Under the pieces are notes generated by a model. That model searched no databases and was not told the origin of the DNA. It saw only the letters and a program-made list of their open reading frames with translations. Shown here piece by piece: positions 48,698-56,024 of a stretch of 64,000 nucleotides of DNA (positions are counted from its first letter, which is position 1; every line of letters starts with the position of its first letter). The position numbers and the translations under genes were made by a program. The stretch comes from a virus: the IMG/VR virus record IMGVR_UViG_3300036828_000771, positions 1 through 64,000 of that record; one strand, given 5' to 3'.

Positions 48698-48889
48698 CTA
48701 GGGCCGCTTGGAACGCACGCCCCTCTTCTTCGCCTGCGGTGGATGAGGGAAGACAATATCGAGGGCAGACACGCTAATGTCATACGCGCGACGGCACGCC
48801 AGCAACCGACGATATCGGCGATGGAAATCGCGGATGAGCACCGCAAGCTCCATCGCCTGTGCGCGGTGCCACTTCGGCTTCGGCCGCAC
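48698..48889 (-). CDS. small basic protein
   Basis: 63 aa from GTG 48889, overlapping the ParB-like stop. Strongly basic (HRAQAMELAVLIRDFHRRYRRLL), with a Lys/Arg-rich C-terminus. Its TAG stop falls in CCCTAGGG. Might assist the ParB-like protein; this is inference from overlap. Confidence 0.45.
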   Translation of the reverse strand: MRPKPKWHRAQAMELAVLIRDFHRRYRRLLACRRAYDISVSALDIVFPHPPQAKKRGVRSKRP

Positions 48890-49908
48890 TAGACCGCAAC
48901 GAACTCGGGCGGTGTATTCGGCAGCTTCGGCAGCTTCGGATAATCGGAATCCGGTTCAACCGACTTCCCTAAATCATTCGGCCCGAGCGTGTGCCCGGTC
49001 ATGGACTTGCTTAGCGCCCGTGCGATCATGATGTTGCGGATGTTCTCGTGCAGTCGACCCTCAGCCCTCTGCATGCGCTCGTGCACACGCTTCACCAGCT
49101 TGGCGGCGTTCGAGCGAGCCCGTGTGCCTTCCGTCATCATGCTGTTGGCGAACTCCACGACGCGGCCCCAGTGCGAAGCGCTGACGCTGCCATAGAGGTA
49201 GAAGAATGCCGCCAGCGCACCGGCCGGGAAATTGCGCTGGCCCTTGAGCATGGTTTCCTTGGAGACTGTGCGAGCAAGTTCAATGGACCGTGCGAACAAC
49301 TTGTCCGCCTGATAGCGATCTTCCCAGTAGGCCCGCATCTCCTCGTTCTGGATCACGAGACCACGATTGTGCGGCGTCTCGGACGACAGGATGGTGAGCC
49401 AGCGAATCGCACCGGCAACCGTGCCAGCGTTGGTGACGCCAAGCGCTTCGAGCACGTTGGCGTTGGTCCGCTTGCGGCCCATGTCGAGGAAGCTGAAGGC
49501 GCTGTCCTCGACGCCGAACACGGCGAGCACCCGCAGTTTCTTGCCCGACATCGCCGTTGCAGCCAGCCGTTGGTAGCCGTCGAGCAGCACGCCCGTCTTC
49601 GAGAAGATGATGGTCTGGCCGGTAAGGCCGAACCAATCGTTGCTGATCATCGCCTCAGCATACTGCTTGATCTTGGCCGCCGAGGTCTTGCGATTCAGCC
49701 GCTTGAAGTCGTCGAGGATGTGCTGGGCGAGTTGTGGGGTGACGGTGATGGTTCGAGCGAAGGGCTCGACCTTGCCGTGCCACCCGCCGGCATCGACCAT
49801 GTGCGCCAGCATGGTCTTCTGTTCGTCGATAGTCTGGTTGGTGGGATTGAGATAGAGCTTAGGACGCAGCGCATTTTCGTGCATTGGCACGGTGTTGCCG
49901 TCAGGCAT
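48889..49908 (-). CDS. ParB-like N-terminal-domain DNA-binding protein
   Basis: 339 aa from ATG 49908, chosen for GGAG 8 bp upstream; ATG 49935 lacks one. Residues about 40-130 resemble the ParB/Sulfiredoxin fold: RKTSAAKIKQYAEAMISNDW, then GVLLDGYQRLAA in place of the usual DGxHRL, and VLAVFGVED. The rest is helical. Similar phage proteins are annotated as ParB-like regulators or nucleases. It is the gene divergent from the YdaS-like HTH gene across a motif-rich region, suggesting a control switch. Confidence 0.6.
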   Translation of the reverse strand: MPDGNTVPMHENALRPKLYLNPTNQTIDEQKTMLAHMVDAGGWHGKVEPFARTITVTPQLAQHILDDFKRLNRKTSAAKIKQYAEAMISNDWFGLTGQTIIFSKTGVLLDGYQRLAATAMSGKKLRVLAVFGVEDSAFSFLDMGRKRTNANVLEALGVTNAGTVAGAIRWLTILSSETPHNRGLVIQNEEMRAYWEDRYQADKLFARSIELARTVSKETMLKGQRNFPAGALAAFFYLYGSVSASHWGRVVEFANSMMTEGTRARSNAAKLVKRVHERMQRAEGRLHENIRNIMIARALSKSMTGHTLGPNDLGKSVEPDSDYPKLPKLPNTPPEFVAV

Positions 49909-49956
49909 GGGACGTACTCCAAATGCCGCTGACATGCCCAGCGGCGTGGCGGCGTC

Positions 49957-49985
49957 AAATTAGGGCGTCCGCCAAGTTCTGGCAA
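49957..49985 (-). promoter_or_regulatory. leftward promoter of the ParB-like gene
   Basis: Minus-strand TTGCCA (49985-49980), 17 bp, TAATTT (49962-49957), with GACGCCC before the -10. A further TAGGGCGTGCCTA palindrome at about 49995-50007 lies between this promoter and the divergent HTH gene. Confidence 0.6.
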
Positions 49986-50038
49986 TCAACAAAATAGGGC
50001 GTGCCTAAAGTAGGCGGTGAAGTGCTATAGGTAGCCCC

Positions 50039-50278
50039 ATGCCAGCACCACGAGAATTTCGCCGGGCCGTGCGCCTGCTCGGCGGATCACACCGTACTGC
50101 CAAGATGTCCGGGGTCGGCCGCACGCGCATCGACTACTGGCTCAACAAGAACGTCCCGCGCTGGGCGAAAGACGATGTCGAGCGTATCATCAGCTTGGCG
50201 CAAGATGCCAAGAACTGGAAAGAGGGGAACTGCCATGGCGAAACGCAAGGCAAGGCCAAAGACAAAGCGCGCCACTGA
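50039..50278 (+). CDS. YdaS/Cro-like HTH protein
   Basis: 79 aa. Residues about 8-45 (FRRAVRLLGGSHRTAKMSGVGRTRIDYWLNKNVPRWAKDDVERI) are a YdaS-like helix-turn-helix with GGSHRTAK as turn and recognition-helix start. Ribosome site poor. Diverges from the ParB-like gene over a region with TAGGGCGTGCCTAAAGTAGG. Could be a Cro- or CII-like regulator of the two leftward/rightward units. The end overlaps the next gene by 44 bp. Confidence 0.6.
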   Translation: MPAPREFRRAVRLLGGSHRTAKMSGVGRTRIDYWLNKNVPRWAKDDVERIISLAQDAKNWKEGNCHGETQGKAKDKARH

Positions 50279-50912
50279 CCACGCCGACTTCGCGGGGTCG
50301 AAGGCCGACAAAGCCGAGGTCAAGCGGCTGGCCGCCGCTGGCGAGGCCAAGAACCGCAAGGGTCGTAAGAAGGCCAACGGTTCCAGTCCGGGCCTGCCGC
50401 TCACCGGCGGTGGTAACGTCGGCCAGCCCAGCGTCGAGTCCGTCAGCCGGCACATCAAGGACATCCGAGGCGCGATCAATCGCTACAACAAGGCGTCGCA
50501 GACTGCTCGCGATCTCAAGAAGGTCGTGAACAACTACTTCAAGACCGCCGAGACCGATGGCCTCGACATCAAGGCGCTGAAGAAGAAGTTCGCCGACGAG
50601 AATCGCCCAGTCGGTGAGGTCATCGCCGAACGCCGCAACATCGCCCGCTACGAGAAGATCGACGGCGGTGGGATCGGCACCCAGTGGAATCTGCTCAACG
50701 ACGAGGGCGTGGCGAACAAGATCGACGCCTACGCTTCGGGCGAGCACGCCGGCATGAACGGTGAGCCGCGCGACAACAACCCCAACATCCCGGGCTCCGA
50801 TGACGCCCAGCGCTGGTCAGCCGGCCATGCTGCTGGAGCAGCCAAGGCCGACGCGGTCTTCGACAATGCTCGGCCGCCGCAGGAGCCGCCGCCCGAACCC
50901 GAAGCCGCGTGA
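50235..50912 (+). CDS. Lys-rich helical protein (possible GapR/DUF2312-like part)
   Basis: 225 aa from ATG 50235, with GAGGGG 7 bp upstream. N-terminal 60 residues are Lys/Arg/Ala-rich (AKRKARPKTKRATDHADF). Residues about 75-145 (INRYNKASQTARDLKKVVNNYF, then IKALKKKFADENRP) resemble the helical GapR/DUF2312 type found in alphaproteobacteria and phages, but match is weak. A DNA-binding role is plausible. The stop overlaps the GTG of the RuvC-like gene. Confidence 0.5.
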   Translation: MAKRKARPKTKRATDHADFAGSKADKAEVKRLAAAGEAKNRKGRKKANGSSPGLPLTGGGNVGQPSVESVSRHIKDIRGAINRYNKASQTARDLKKVVNNYFKTAETDGLDIKALKKKFADENRPVGEVIAERRNIARYEKIDGGGIGTQWNLLNDEGVANKIDAYASGEHAGMNGEPRDNNPNIPGSDDAQRWSAGHAAGAAKADAVFDNARPPQEPPPEPEAA

Positions 50913-51400
50913 GCGGCCGGCTCCTCGCCCTCGACCCCTCGAAGCAGGTCGGCTGGTGCCTGATGCTGCGCGATGAGACGCCGGATTTCGGCACCGTCGA
51001 CTTGGAGAAGTATCCAACCCTGCACGAGCGGCTCGGCCGCTTCGGCGACTGGCTGATCGGCTTCCACCGCACCAGACCGTTCTCTGCGATGTCGTGGGAA
51101 GCCCCGCTGCTCATGCCGCATGACAAGATGGAGCAACTGCTCCTGCTGTACGGCCTGCAAGCGCTCTGCCGTCACTTCGTGTGGACCCATCACATGCCAT
51201 GGCAGACTGTCACGCCCAGCATCGTCAAGGCCACGCTCACGGGCATGGCACGGGCTCCCAAGGGCGAGAAGATCGACAAAGACGCGATGATCGCCGCCGC
51301 CTATAAGCTCGGCTGGGAAGTCCTCGATCACCATCAGGCCGACGCCGGTGGGGTCGGGCTCGCGACCTACTCGCTGATTTTCCCCAAGGTCGAAGCATGA
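50909..51400 (+). CDS. RuvC-like Holliday-junction endonuclease
   Basis: 163 aa from GTG 50909, overlapping the previous TGA. RNase-H-fold motifs: LALDPSKQVGWCL (first Asp), SWEAPLLM (Glu) and DHHQADAGGVGLATY (last acidic pair). It would resolve recombination or replication junctions before packaging. Length is typical of phage RuvC-like proteins. Complements the exonuclease/ATPase module on the other strand. Confidence 0.75.
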   Translation: MSGRLLALDPSKQVGWCLMLRDETPDFGTVDLEKYPTLHERLGRFGDWLIGFHRTRPFSAMSWEAPLLMPHDKMEQLLLLYGLQALCRHFVWTHHMPWQTVTPSIVKATLTGMARAPKGEKIDKDAMIAAAYKLGWEVLDHHQADAGGVGLATYSLIFPKVEA

Positions 51401-51411
51401 TGGAGAGAACG

Positions 51412-51624
51412 ATGGATTGGGCAGATATGGCATTTCTGGCAGGCGGCGTCGCGCTCGGAGTCGTGATCGCCATCGTCGCCTTCTTCGGTCTGGTGGCACT
51501 CGCTATGCCCGGCAATCCCGGCCGGCGCGACCCAGCGGAATACGAGCCGAGGAGCCGGCGTCGCTCGGTCTACTTCGACCCAAAAGAGGGGCCGCCGTGG
51601 AATCGCAAGCGCCCGATCCGCTGA
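51412..51624 (+). CDS. small membrane protein
   Basis: 70 aa from ATG 51412, with GGAG 6 bp upstream (ATG 51397 also in frame). One long span (AFLAGGVALGVVIAIVAFFGLVAL), then an Arg/Pro-rich tail. Function unknown. Confidence 0.5.
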   Translation: MDWADMAFLAGGVALGVVIAIVAFFGLVALAMPGNPGRRDPAEYEPRSRRRSVYFDPKEGPPWNRKRPIR

Positions 51625-51800
51625 CCGAGCGCGAGAAGAAACTGGAGGCGGTCCTGCGTCTAGGGCAAGAGATGCGGCGCGCACAGACCGACTACTTCAG
51701 CCTGCGCTCCCAAGCACTGCTGATCCGGTCGAAAGAGCTTGAGCGCCAATTCGACTATGAGGCTGCCGAAGCCCTCGACGAACCCGACCTATTCGGCTAG
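51597..51800 (+). CDS. small coiled-coil protein
   Basis: 67 aa from GTG 51597, with GAGGGG 6 bp upstream, overlapping the previous gene by 28 bp. Helical with heptad spacing (REKKLEAVLRLGQEMRRAQ and IRSKELERQFDYEAAEAL). Ends TAG next to CCCTAAATTG. Function unknown. Confidence 0.5.
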   Translation: MESQAPDPLTEREKKLEAVLRLGQEMRRAQTDYFSLRSQALLIRSKELERQFDYEAAEALDEPDLFG

Positions 51801-51930
51801 ACCCTAAATTGTGCGGACAACGACCTGTCCATTGGTCGCTGCCCGGTGGGATAAGCAGGTCGTGGTTATCCCCAATGACCGCGCACCTTCTCCCCCTCCT
51901 GCCGGGCTAACGCACAGCCAGTCGACATGA
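51801..51930. other. structured noncoding region
   Basis: No gene. Competing stems: ACGACCTG (51820-51827) with CAGGTCGT (51856-51863); GGGATAA (51848-51854) with TTATCCC (51866-51872); CATTGG (51830-51835) with CCAATG (51872-51877). The first excludes the others, so an RNA made here could switch between two folds. Starts with the motif CCCTAAATTG. Confidence 0.5.
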
Positions 51931-51937
51931 TATAAAA

Positions 51938-51980
51938 CTGCCGCGTCCTCCAGTTTGTCGACCGGGTTGGGACGCGGCAG
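51938..51980. terminator. bidirectional intrinsic terminator
   Basis: Perfect 11-bp stem CTGCCGCGTCC (51938-51948) and GGACGCGGCAG (51970-51980), loop 21 bases. Leftward transcripts read TTTTATAT right after the stem; rightward ones read GTAGTGGTTTT. It separates the converging 51597 and 51992 genes. Confidence 0.75.
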
Positions 51981-51991
51981 GTAGTGGTTTT

Positions 51992-52531
51992 CTAAGCGGC
52001 GCGTTGCATCTCACGAATGAGCGCGTCTGCTTTCTTCTCGATCTTCACAAAGTCGGCTGCAATCTCGGCCATGCGACGCCTTACCGGCATCGATGGTGCA
52101 GTCCGCGACACCGCTTCCAGCGCCTTCGACTCGTTGGCGCTCTTGCGATGCACTTCGCGTAGGGTACTGACGATACCAGCGTCGATGTGGCGTTTGTGAT
52201 CTTCGTTGAAGATCGTATCCTTGTCGTCCCACAGGACAGCGTTGAAGCGATCCTCGTCGCCCTTCACCAGCACCTCGCGACCGTCCGCCATATGCACTTT
52301 TCGAGTCGGTCTAGGCTGGCCGCGTCTCACATGCGGGATCGTCCATCCGTACTGCTCGGGATGCCTCCGCAGATACACTATGGCGTTATCGACAACACCC
52401 TTCGAGATGCGCTCACCCAGATGGCGGCTGACCTTGCGAGCGAGTCCCTTGAGGGTTGTCGCAGGCAGGCAGTGCCATATAGCGTCGATGATCGCATCAC
52501 GACGAGTAGTCGGCTCGATTTTGTCTGTCAT
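51992..52531 (-). CDS. winged-helix-like protein
   Basis: 179 aa. Residues about 10-65 (TRRDAIIDAIWHCLPATTLKGLARKVSRHLG, then VVDNAIVYLRRHPEQYGWTI) read like a winged helix. The C-terminal half is helical and charged. A DNA-binding regulatory role is suggested by the fold only. Ends just before the bidirectional terminator. Confidence 0.5.
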   Translation of the reverse strand: MTDKIEPTTRRDAIIDAIWHCLPATTLKGLARKVSRHLGERISKGVVDNAIVYLRRHPEQYGWTIPHVRRGQPRPTRKVHMADGREVLVKGDEDRFNAVLWDDKDTIFNEDHKRHIDAGIVSTLREVHRKSANESKALEAVSRTAPSMPVRRRMAEIAADFVKIEKKADALIREMQRAA

Positions 52532-52577
52532 TTTCTCTCTTCACCTCCCTTCCCGGTCGAGTGATCGCGGCAGGCCT

Positions 52578-53408
52578 TCAGCCCGTCGCGACGTACAAGT
52601 GACCGCGCTTGTTCGGGCTCGCCTTGGCGAGCTTGTCCACAATTCCTTTCAGCAGGTTCATCGCCGTCAGCGCGTCCTCGCGGTACACGTCGAGCGCCGA
52701 CTCACGCACACTGGAGAGAAGTTCCGTGGTCAACTTCCTGTCGATCTGCTTCACCAGTACGACCAGACCACCGAGGTCCGCCGACACACCCGATTCGATG
52801 ACCGCCTGCGGTTCGACTTCCTCGGTGATGATGCCGGTACGTGCGGGCGGCGGGCGGCGGGCCGCGATCTTCGCGGCTTCCAGCTTCTCAGCTTGCTCGG
52901 CGAGTTTGGCGCGAGCAGCGGCCTTGTCGGTCGCTTTGATGACGGCTTCGCGTGCCTCCTTGACGGCCTTCTTCTGCCGTTCGAGTTCGCGCTGAGTGCG
53001 CTCACGTTCGGCCTCGCGCTCCTTCTCTTCGACCCGGCGCTGGGCTGCGCGGACAGAGAGGATGTAAGGACCACCGATTTTCTTGCCCCTCGCGCCCTTC
53101 CTGATGGCGTCGAGCATGTCAGGCGTGCCTGCTACCCGGTGTGCATAGAAGGACAGGTCGGGATGACGCCGCGACTTTGGAAAGTCGTGGGCTGTTTGGC
53201 GGATGAAGCCTAGGGCGCGAGGATCGTAGTCCTCATAACCATGCAGTTCGAGGTAGGCGGCAGCAGCCGTCAGCTTCTCATAGCTGCCGTCATTCATATT
53301 CTGTTCGCTTGGCTTGCCGACTTCGGCCAGCAGTGCATCACCGATGGCCCACTTGGACTGTTGCTCCTTCTTCACCGCAGCGAGAAGCAGCGGATACTCT
53401 TTCTTCAT
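52578..53408 (-). CDS. coiled-coil protein, unknown
   Basis: 276 aa with a GGAG site before the ATG. N-terminal 110 residues are globular (KWAIGDALLAEVGKPSEQNMNDGS, then YDPRALGFIRQTAHDFPKS). Residues about 120-180 are a long Glu/Arg/Lys coiled coil, then a C-terminal domain. The WAIGDALLAEVG start recalls regulators of the ParB/RepB-accessory type in actinobacteria and phages, not certain. Transcribed from a promoter 125 bp upstream. Confidence 0.5.
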   Translation of the reverse strand: MKKEYPLLLAAVKKEQQSKWAIGDALLAEVGKPSEQNMNDGSYEKLTAAAAYLELHGYEDYDPRALGFIRQTAHDFPKSRRHPDLSFYAHRVAGTPDMLDAIRKGARGKKIGGPYILSVRAAQRRVEEKEREAERERTQRELERQKKAVKEAREAVIKATDKAAARAKLAEQAEKLEAAKIAARRPPPARTGIITEEVEPQAVIESGVSADLGGLVVLVKQIDRKLTTELLSSVRESALDVYREDALTAMNLLKGIVDKLAKASPNKRGHLYVATG

Positions 53409-53532
53409 CTCTTAATCTCCTTCCGAGGACGATCGTGTCGATGGTCCTCTATAACCCGTTGAAAAACCTTAGAAACCTCTAAGTGGCGAACTACTTAGGG
53501 TGTTAAGGCACCCCGTCAACTCGTCGAGGTAC
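53409..53532. other. leader region with inverted repeats
   Basis: Leader of the leftward coiled-coil gene. It has CTTAGA (53468-53473), AACC, TCTAAG (53478-53483), a perfect inverted repeat, then ACTTAGGGTGTTAAGG. It may bind a regulator or fold in RNA. No gene. Confidence 0.4.
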
Positions 53533-53561
53533 GATGTAGGGCACGCCCTATATATCGTCAA
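53533..53561 (-). promoter_or_regulatory. leftward promoter with TAGGGC-AC-GCCCTA palindrome
   Basis: Minus-strand TTGACG (53561-53556), 17 bp, TACATC (53538-53533). The plus strand spacer and -10 read TAGGGCACGCCCTA, a perfect 6-bp-arm palindrome over the -10 edge. Confidence 0.65.
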
Positions 53562-53667
53562 GCTAACGATTGCCAGTTTTTTGCAGGATTGGCCTTGTGC
53601 CGGTCAGACGACCAGCCTACATGGAGGCGGCCCTATTTTTGGGGCATAACACTTATGGAGACCACCG
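53562..53667. other. intergenic region upstream of the membrane protein gene
   Basis: Plus strand has TTGCCAGTTTTTTGCA (53573-53588), a possible promoter TTGTGC, 17 bp, TACATG (53595-53623), and a motif copy CCCTATTTTTGGGGCAT (about 53630-53646) just before the ribosome site. Probable rightward promoter-operator region, not proven. Confidence 0.4.
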
Positions 53668-54762
53668 TTGTCTGAACTTCAGGATACCTACGCCGCCGAA
53701 TTGCGGCACTCTGTGCAGCAGAAAAACCGCTGGCACAGAATCGTCTTGGCCACCTGCTCAGTCGTGCAGGGCACCGCCGTCTACTTCGGCCTCGGCGGTC
53801 TGATGACCGACACCGGATTCGCCGGCACCACCATTCCCATCGTCGTCGGGCTCGGCACCGCCATCGTGCTCTACATGACATGGGACATCTTTTTCACCAA
53901 TTTCCCGCTGCTCCACTCGCCAGTGCGTCAGGTTATGGCCGCCGCCTTCGCCATCGTCATGGGGCTGGCAACGGTCGGTATGTCGTCGTGGTTCATCGCC
54001 GCCGCCATCGGCGGGGATCAGGCCATCGTCGCCCACCAGCAGGACTACGTGAAGGAAGCGACGCGCCAGTTCGAGACCGCGCTGCACAATTCCAAGCACG
54101 AGGATGCGGTGCAGACCAAGGCGTTGGAGATCAGCGCCTACTGGCGAGCCAAGGCCGAGGGCGAGGAGAAGTTCGGCTCCAGCAAGACCAAACCGGGTGC
54201 CGGTCCCGATGCGCTGCTGCTGACCAAGGTTGCAGCGAACGCTCAGGCGTTTGCCGCTCACGTTCAGGCGAAGCGCGACGAAGCCGACGCCTTGTACGCT
54301 CAGGGCAGTACGTTGATCGCCGACATGGGCAACATCACCGAGCCACACAAGTTCATCGCCGAAGCCGCCAAGCTCAAGGCGCTGCTGGTCAAGCTCGATG
54401 CCACCACGGCGGCACCTGATGCGATGAATCTCGGTATCGTCATCCCCGAGAGCAGGAGCGATGATCACTACTCCATCGAGAAGCAGACCACCGACCTTCG
54501 CAAGGTCGCCAAGGAAGTCATCGGTGAGCACGAGAAGATCGTATTCGACGCCTTCGTGCCGATGTCACCCGCCATCGCCGTCATCCGCCACGCTGGCGCG
54601 GCCCCCGGCGGCTGGATCGTCGGCGTCGTGCTCGACCTCGTACCCATGATCCTGCTGCTCGCCATGATGATGCTGCACGGCGAGGCGCGCGAGCCGTTCG
54701 TTCGGCGCACGCCCTTTGCCCCGTCAGCCGACGTGGTGCCGATGCGCCGGCCGGCGGAGTAG
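53668..54762 (+). CDS. four-span membrane protein with large soluble domain
   Basis: 364 aa from TTG 53668, with GGAG 7 bp upstream. Spans at about 25-45, 49-68, 85-108 and a last one at about 310-335. Between them is a 200-residue helical, charged domain (DYVKEATRQFETALHNSKHEDA). Size and layout resemble phage or mobile-element membrane proteins of unknown role. First gene of the rightward early/middle block ending with terminase. Confidence 0.55.
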   Translation: MSELQDTYAAELRHSVQQKNRWHRIVLATCSVVQGTAVYFGLGGLMTDTGFAGTTIPIVVGLGTAIVLYMTWDIFFTNFPLLHSPVRQVMAAAFAIVMGLATVGMSSWFIAAAIGGDQAIVAHQQDYVKEATRQFETALHNSKHEDAVQTKALEISAYWRAKAEGEEKFGSSKTKPGAGPDALLLTKVAANAQAFAAHVQAKRDEADALYAQGSTLIADMGNITEPHKFIAEAAKLKALLVKLDATTAAPDAMNLGIVIPESRSDDHYSIEKQTTDLRKVAKEVIGEHEKIVFDAFVPMSPAIAVIRHAGAAPGGWIVGVVLDLVPMILLLAMMMLHGEAREPFVRRTPFAPSADVVPMRRPAE

Positions 54763-54765
54763 ACC

Positions 54766-54954
54766 ATGCCCAACCCCATCATGACGGTCGCCAACTTGCG
54801 CTCGGTGCTCAGCAAGATCGGCCCAGAGTTCGATAACTGCCCGGTGGCCATCTGGCTCCCGGACAGCCGGGTCGATCTTCATCAGTTGATCAGCAGGAAG
54901 CCAGTGCAAGGCTCGATCTTGATCGAAGGCAACCTGCGCCCCGGTGGCCGATGA
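54766..54954 (+). CDS. small unknown protein
   Basis: 62 aa: TVANLRSVLSKIGPEFDNCPVAIWLPDSRV then SILIEGNLRPGGR. Small alpha/beta fold; unrecognised. Overlaps the next gene by 4 bp. Confidence 0.5.
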   Translation: MPNPIMTVANLRSVLSKIGPEFDNCPVAIWLPDSRVDLHQLISRKPVQGSILIEGNLRPGGR

Positions 54955-55184
54955 CCCCCGCCGCTCTCACCAACGTCATCGCCACGCTGCTTGAGCTTGC
55001 CGGTGATGCCATCACGGTTGATGTCTTCACCACGGAATCCAACGGCTGTTACACCGGGTTGGTTGTGCCACGCATCAACGACGGCACCGTGCTGGTGCTG
55101 AGGGATGCCAACGACGTGACCCGCGACTACGAGTGGTACATCGCCTGCGAGCACATCGTCGCGATCAGGATGGCCCAGCCATGA
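54951..55184 (+). CDS. small unknown protein
   Basis: 77 aa, beta-rich (DAITVDVFTTESNGCYTGLVV, then TVLVLRDANDVTRDYEWYIACEHIVAIRM). The ending resembles Sm-like or SH3-like small barrels, but no family is claimed. Overlaps both neighbours. Confidence 0.5.
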   Translation: MTPAALTNVIATLLELAGDAITVDVFTTESNGCYTGLVVPRINDGTVLVLRDANDVTRDYEWYIACEHIVAIRMAQP

Positions 55185-55456
55185 CCCGCCTGATCGAGTG
55201 GCTGTTCCTCAGCCTCGTCCCCATCTTGCTGATCGCCGGCATCGCTGACCACGCCCACGCCCGGGATCGCAAGGTGGCGCAGGAGTTCGAGCGCCTCAAC
55301 CCGTGCCCATCGACCGGCCGCACCCATGGCGCGTGCCCGGGCTACGTCCGAGACCATGTCATACCGCTCTGCAAGGGCGGCCCGGACTCCGTCGACAACA
55401 TGCAGTGGCAGACCGTCGCCGAGGGCAAAGCCAAGGACAAATGGGAGTGCAAATGA
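55181..55456 (+). CDS. exported HNH endonuclease-like protein
   Basis: 91 aa from ATG 55181. Hydrophobic N-terminus (LIEWLFLSLVPILLIAGIADHAHA) reads as a signal peptide or anchor with an AHA cleavage site. Then a short HNH fold: CPSTGRTHGACPGYVRDHVIPLCKGGPDSVDNMQW, with DHVIPL as the catalytic His pair and an Asn. Small HNH proteins with a signal peptide are known in phages and plasmids. In the periplasm it could cut incoming DNA. Confidence 0.7.
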   Translation: MTRLIEWLFLSLVPILLIAGIADHAHARDRKVAQEFERLNPCPSTGRTHGACPGYVRDHVIPLCKGGPDSVDNMQWQTVAEGKAKDKWECK

Positions 55457-55680
55457 CGCGCGAGGCAGCGCGCTGATTTCCCCAGAACATACAGGAGACA
55501 TCAAACCTTAACAGTCTTGATCCTGCTCCCAAAAGGCGCAGGGTCAGCGCTGCCGGGGACAAGAGGGCGACGGTCCTTTTCCCCAACCCACCAGCCAGCC
55601 GACAGCGCTTCGGACCCCGACGCTGTTGGGTGCTGTTGGTGGAAGGATACCCGGCGGCGTCTCTACTGTTGAGGGGTTCG
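55457..55680. other. leader region of the RNA chaperone gene with hairpins
   Basis: No gene in these 224 bases. Stem 1: GATCCTGC..GCAGGGTC with one G-U pair near 55518-55545. Stem 2: CCGACAGCG (55599-55607) with CGCTGTTGG (55621-55629), nine pairs with one G-U, loop of 13, about 50 bases before the ATG. FinO/ProQ proteins bind stem-loops, so autoregulation is a reasonable idea. Confidence 0.5.
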
Positions 55681-56019
55681 ATGTCCGAGTTTCATCGCGC
55701 ATTGGAGCTTTTAGCGGACCTCGGACACCCGTTGTTCATGCGCATGAACGCCGAACACCGCGCCGTGCCGATGGCCATCGGCATCGCCAAGACCGTCCTC
55801 GACAACATCGACACGCTGCGCCGCCCGGCCGTCAAGCGCTCGATCAGATCGCTGACCAACTCCTACCAGTATCTCGATGCGCTCAAGGCCGAGGGAGCCA
55901 AGCGCCACGATCTCGCCGGCAATCCGGTCGGGCCGGTCTCGTCTGACCATCAGACTGCCGCGCGCGAGCGGCTCAAGATCATGCACCGGAGGAAGCACCC
56001 ACCCCAACCCAAGGGATAG
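55681..56019 (+). CDS. ProQ/FinO-domain RNA chaperone
   Basis: 112 aa from ATG 55681, with GAGGGG 5 bp upstream; longer frames lack a site. The FinO/ProQ pattern is clear: AIGIAKTVLDN (the PLKIGI position), then LRRPAVKRSIRSLTNSYQYLDALKAEGAKRHDLAGNPVGPV, then a trailing basic helix. The first 25 residues replace the usual long tail. These proteins bind structured RNA and pair sRNAs with targets. A phage copy could control phage or host RNAs. Confidence 0.75.
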   Translation: MSEFHRALELLADLGHPLFMRMNAEHRAVPMAIGIAKTVLDNIDTLRRPAVKRSIRSLTNSYQYLDALKAEGAKRHDLAGNPVGPVSSDHQTAARERLKIMHRRKHPPQPKG

Positions 56020-56024
56020 ATGCA

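Noticed and set aside
48189-48701. Plus-strand open frame over the HPI-repeat gene
   Set aside because: It mirrors the repeat on the other strand. The minus frame has a ribosome site and a folded C-terminus, and the plus frame is Arg/Gly-rich shadow.
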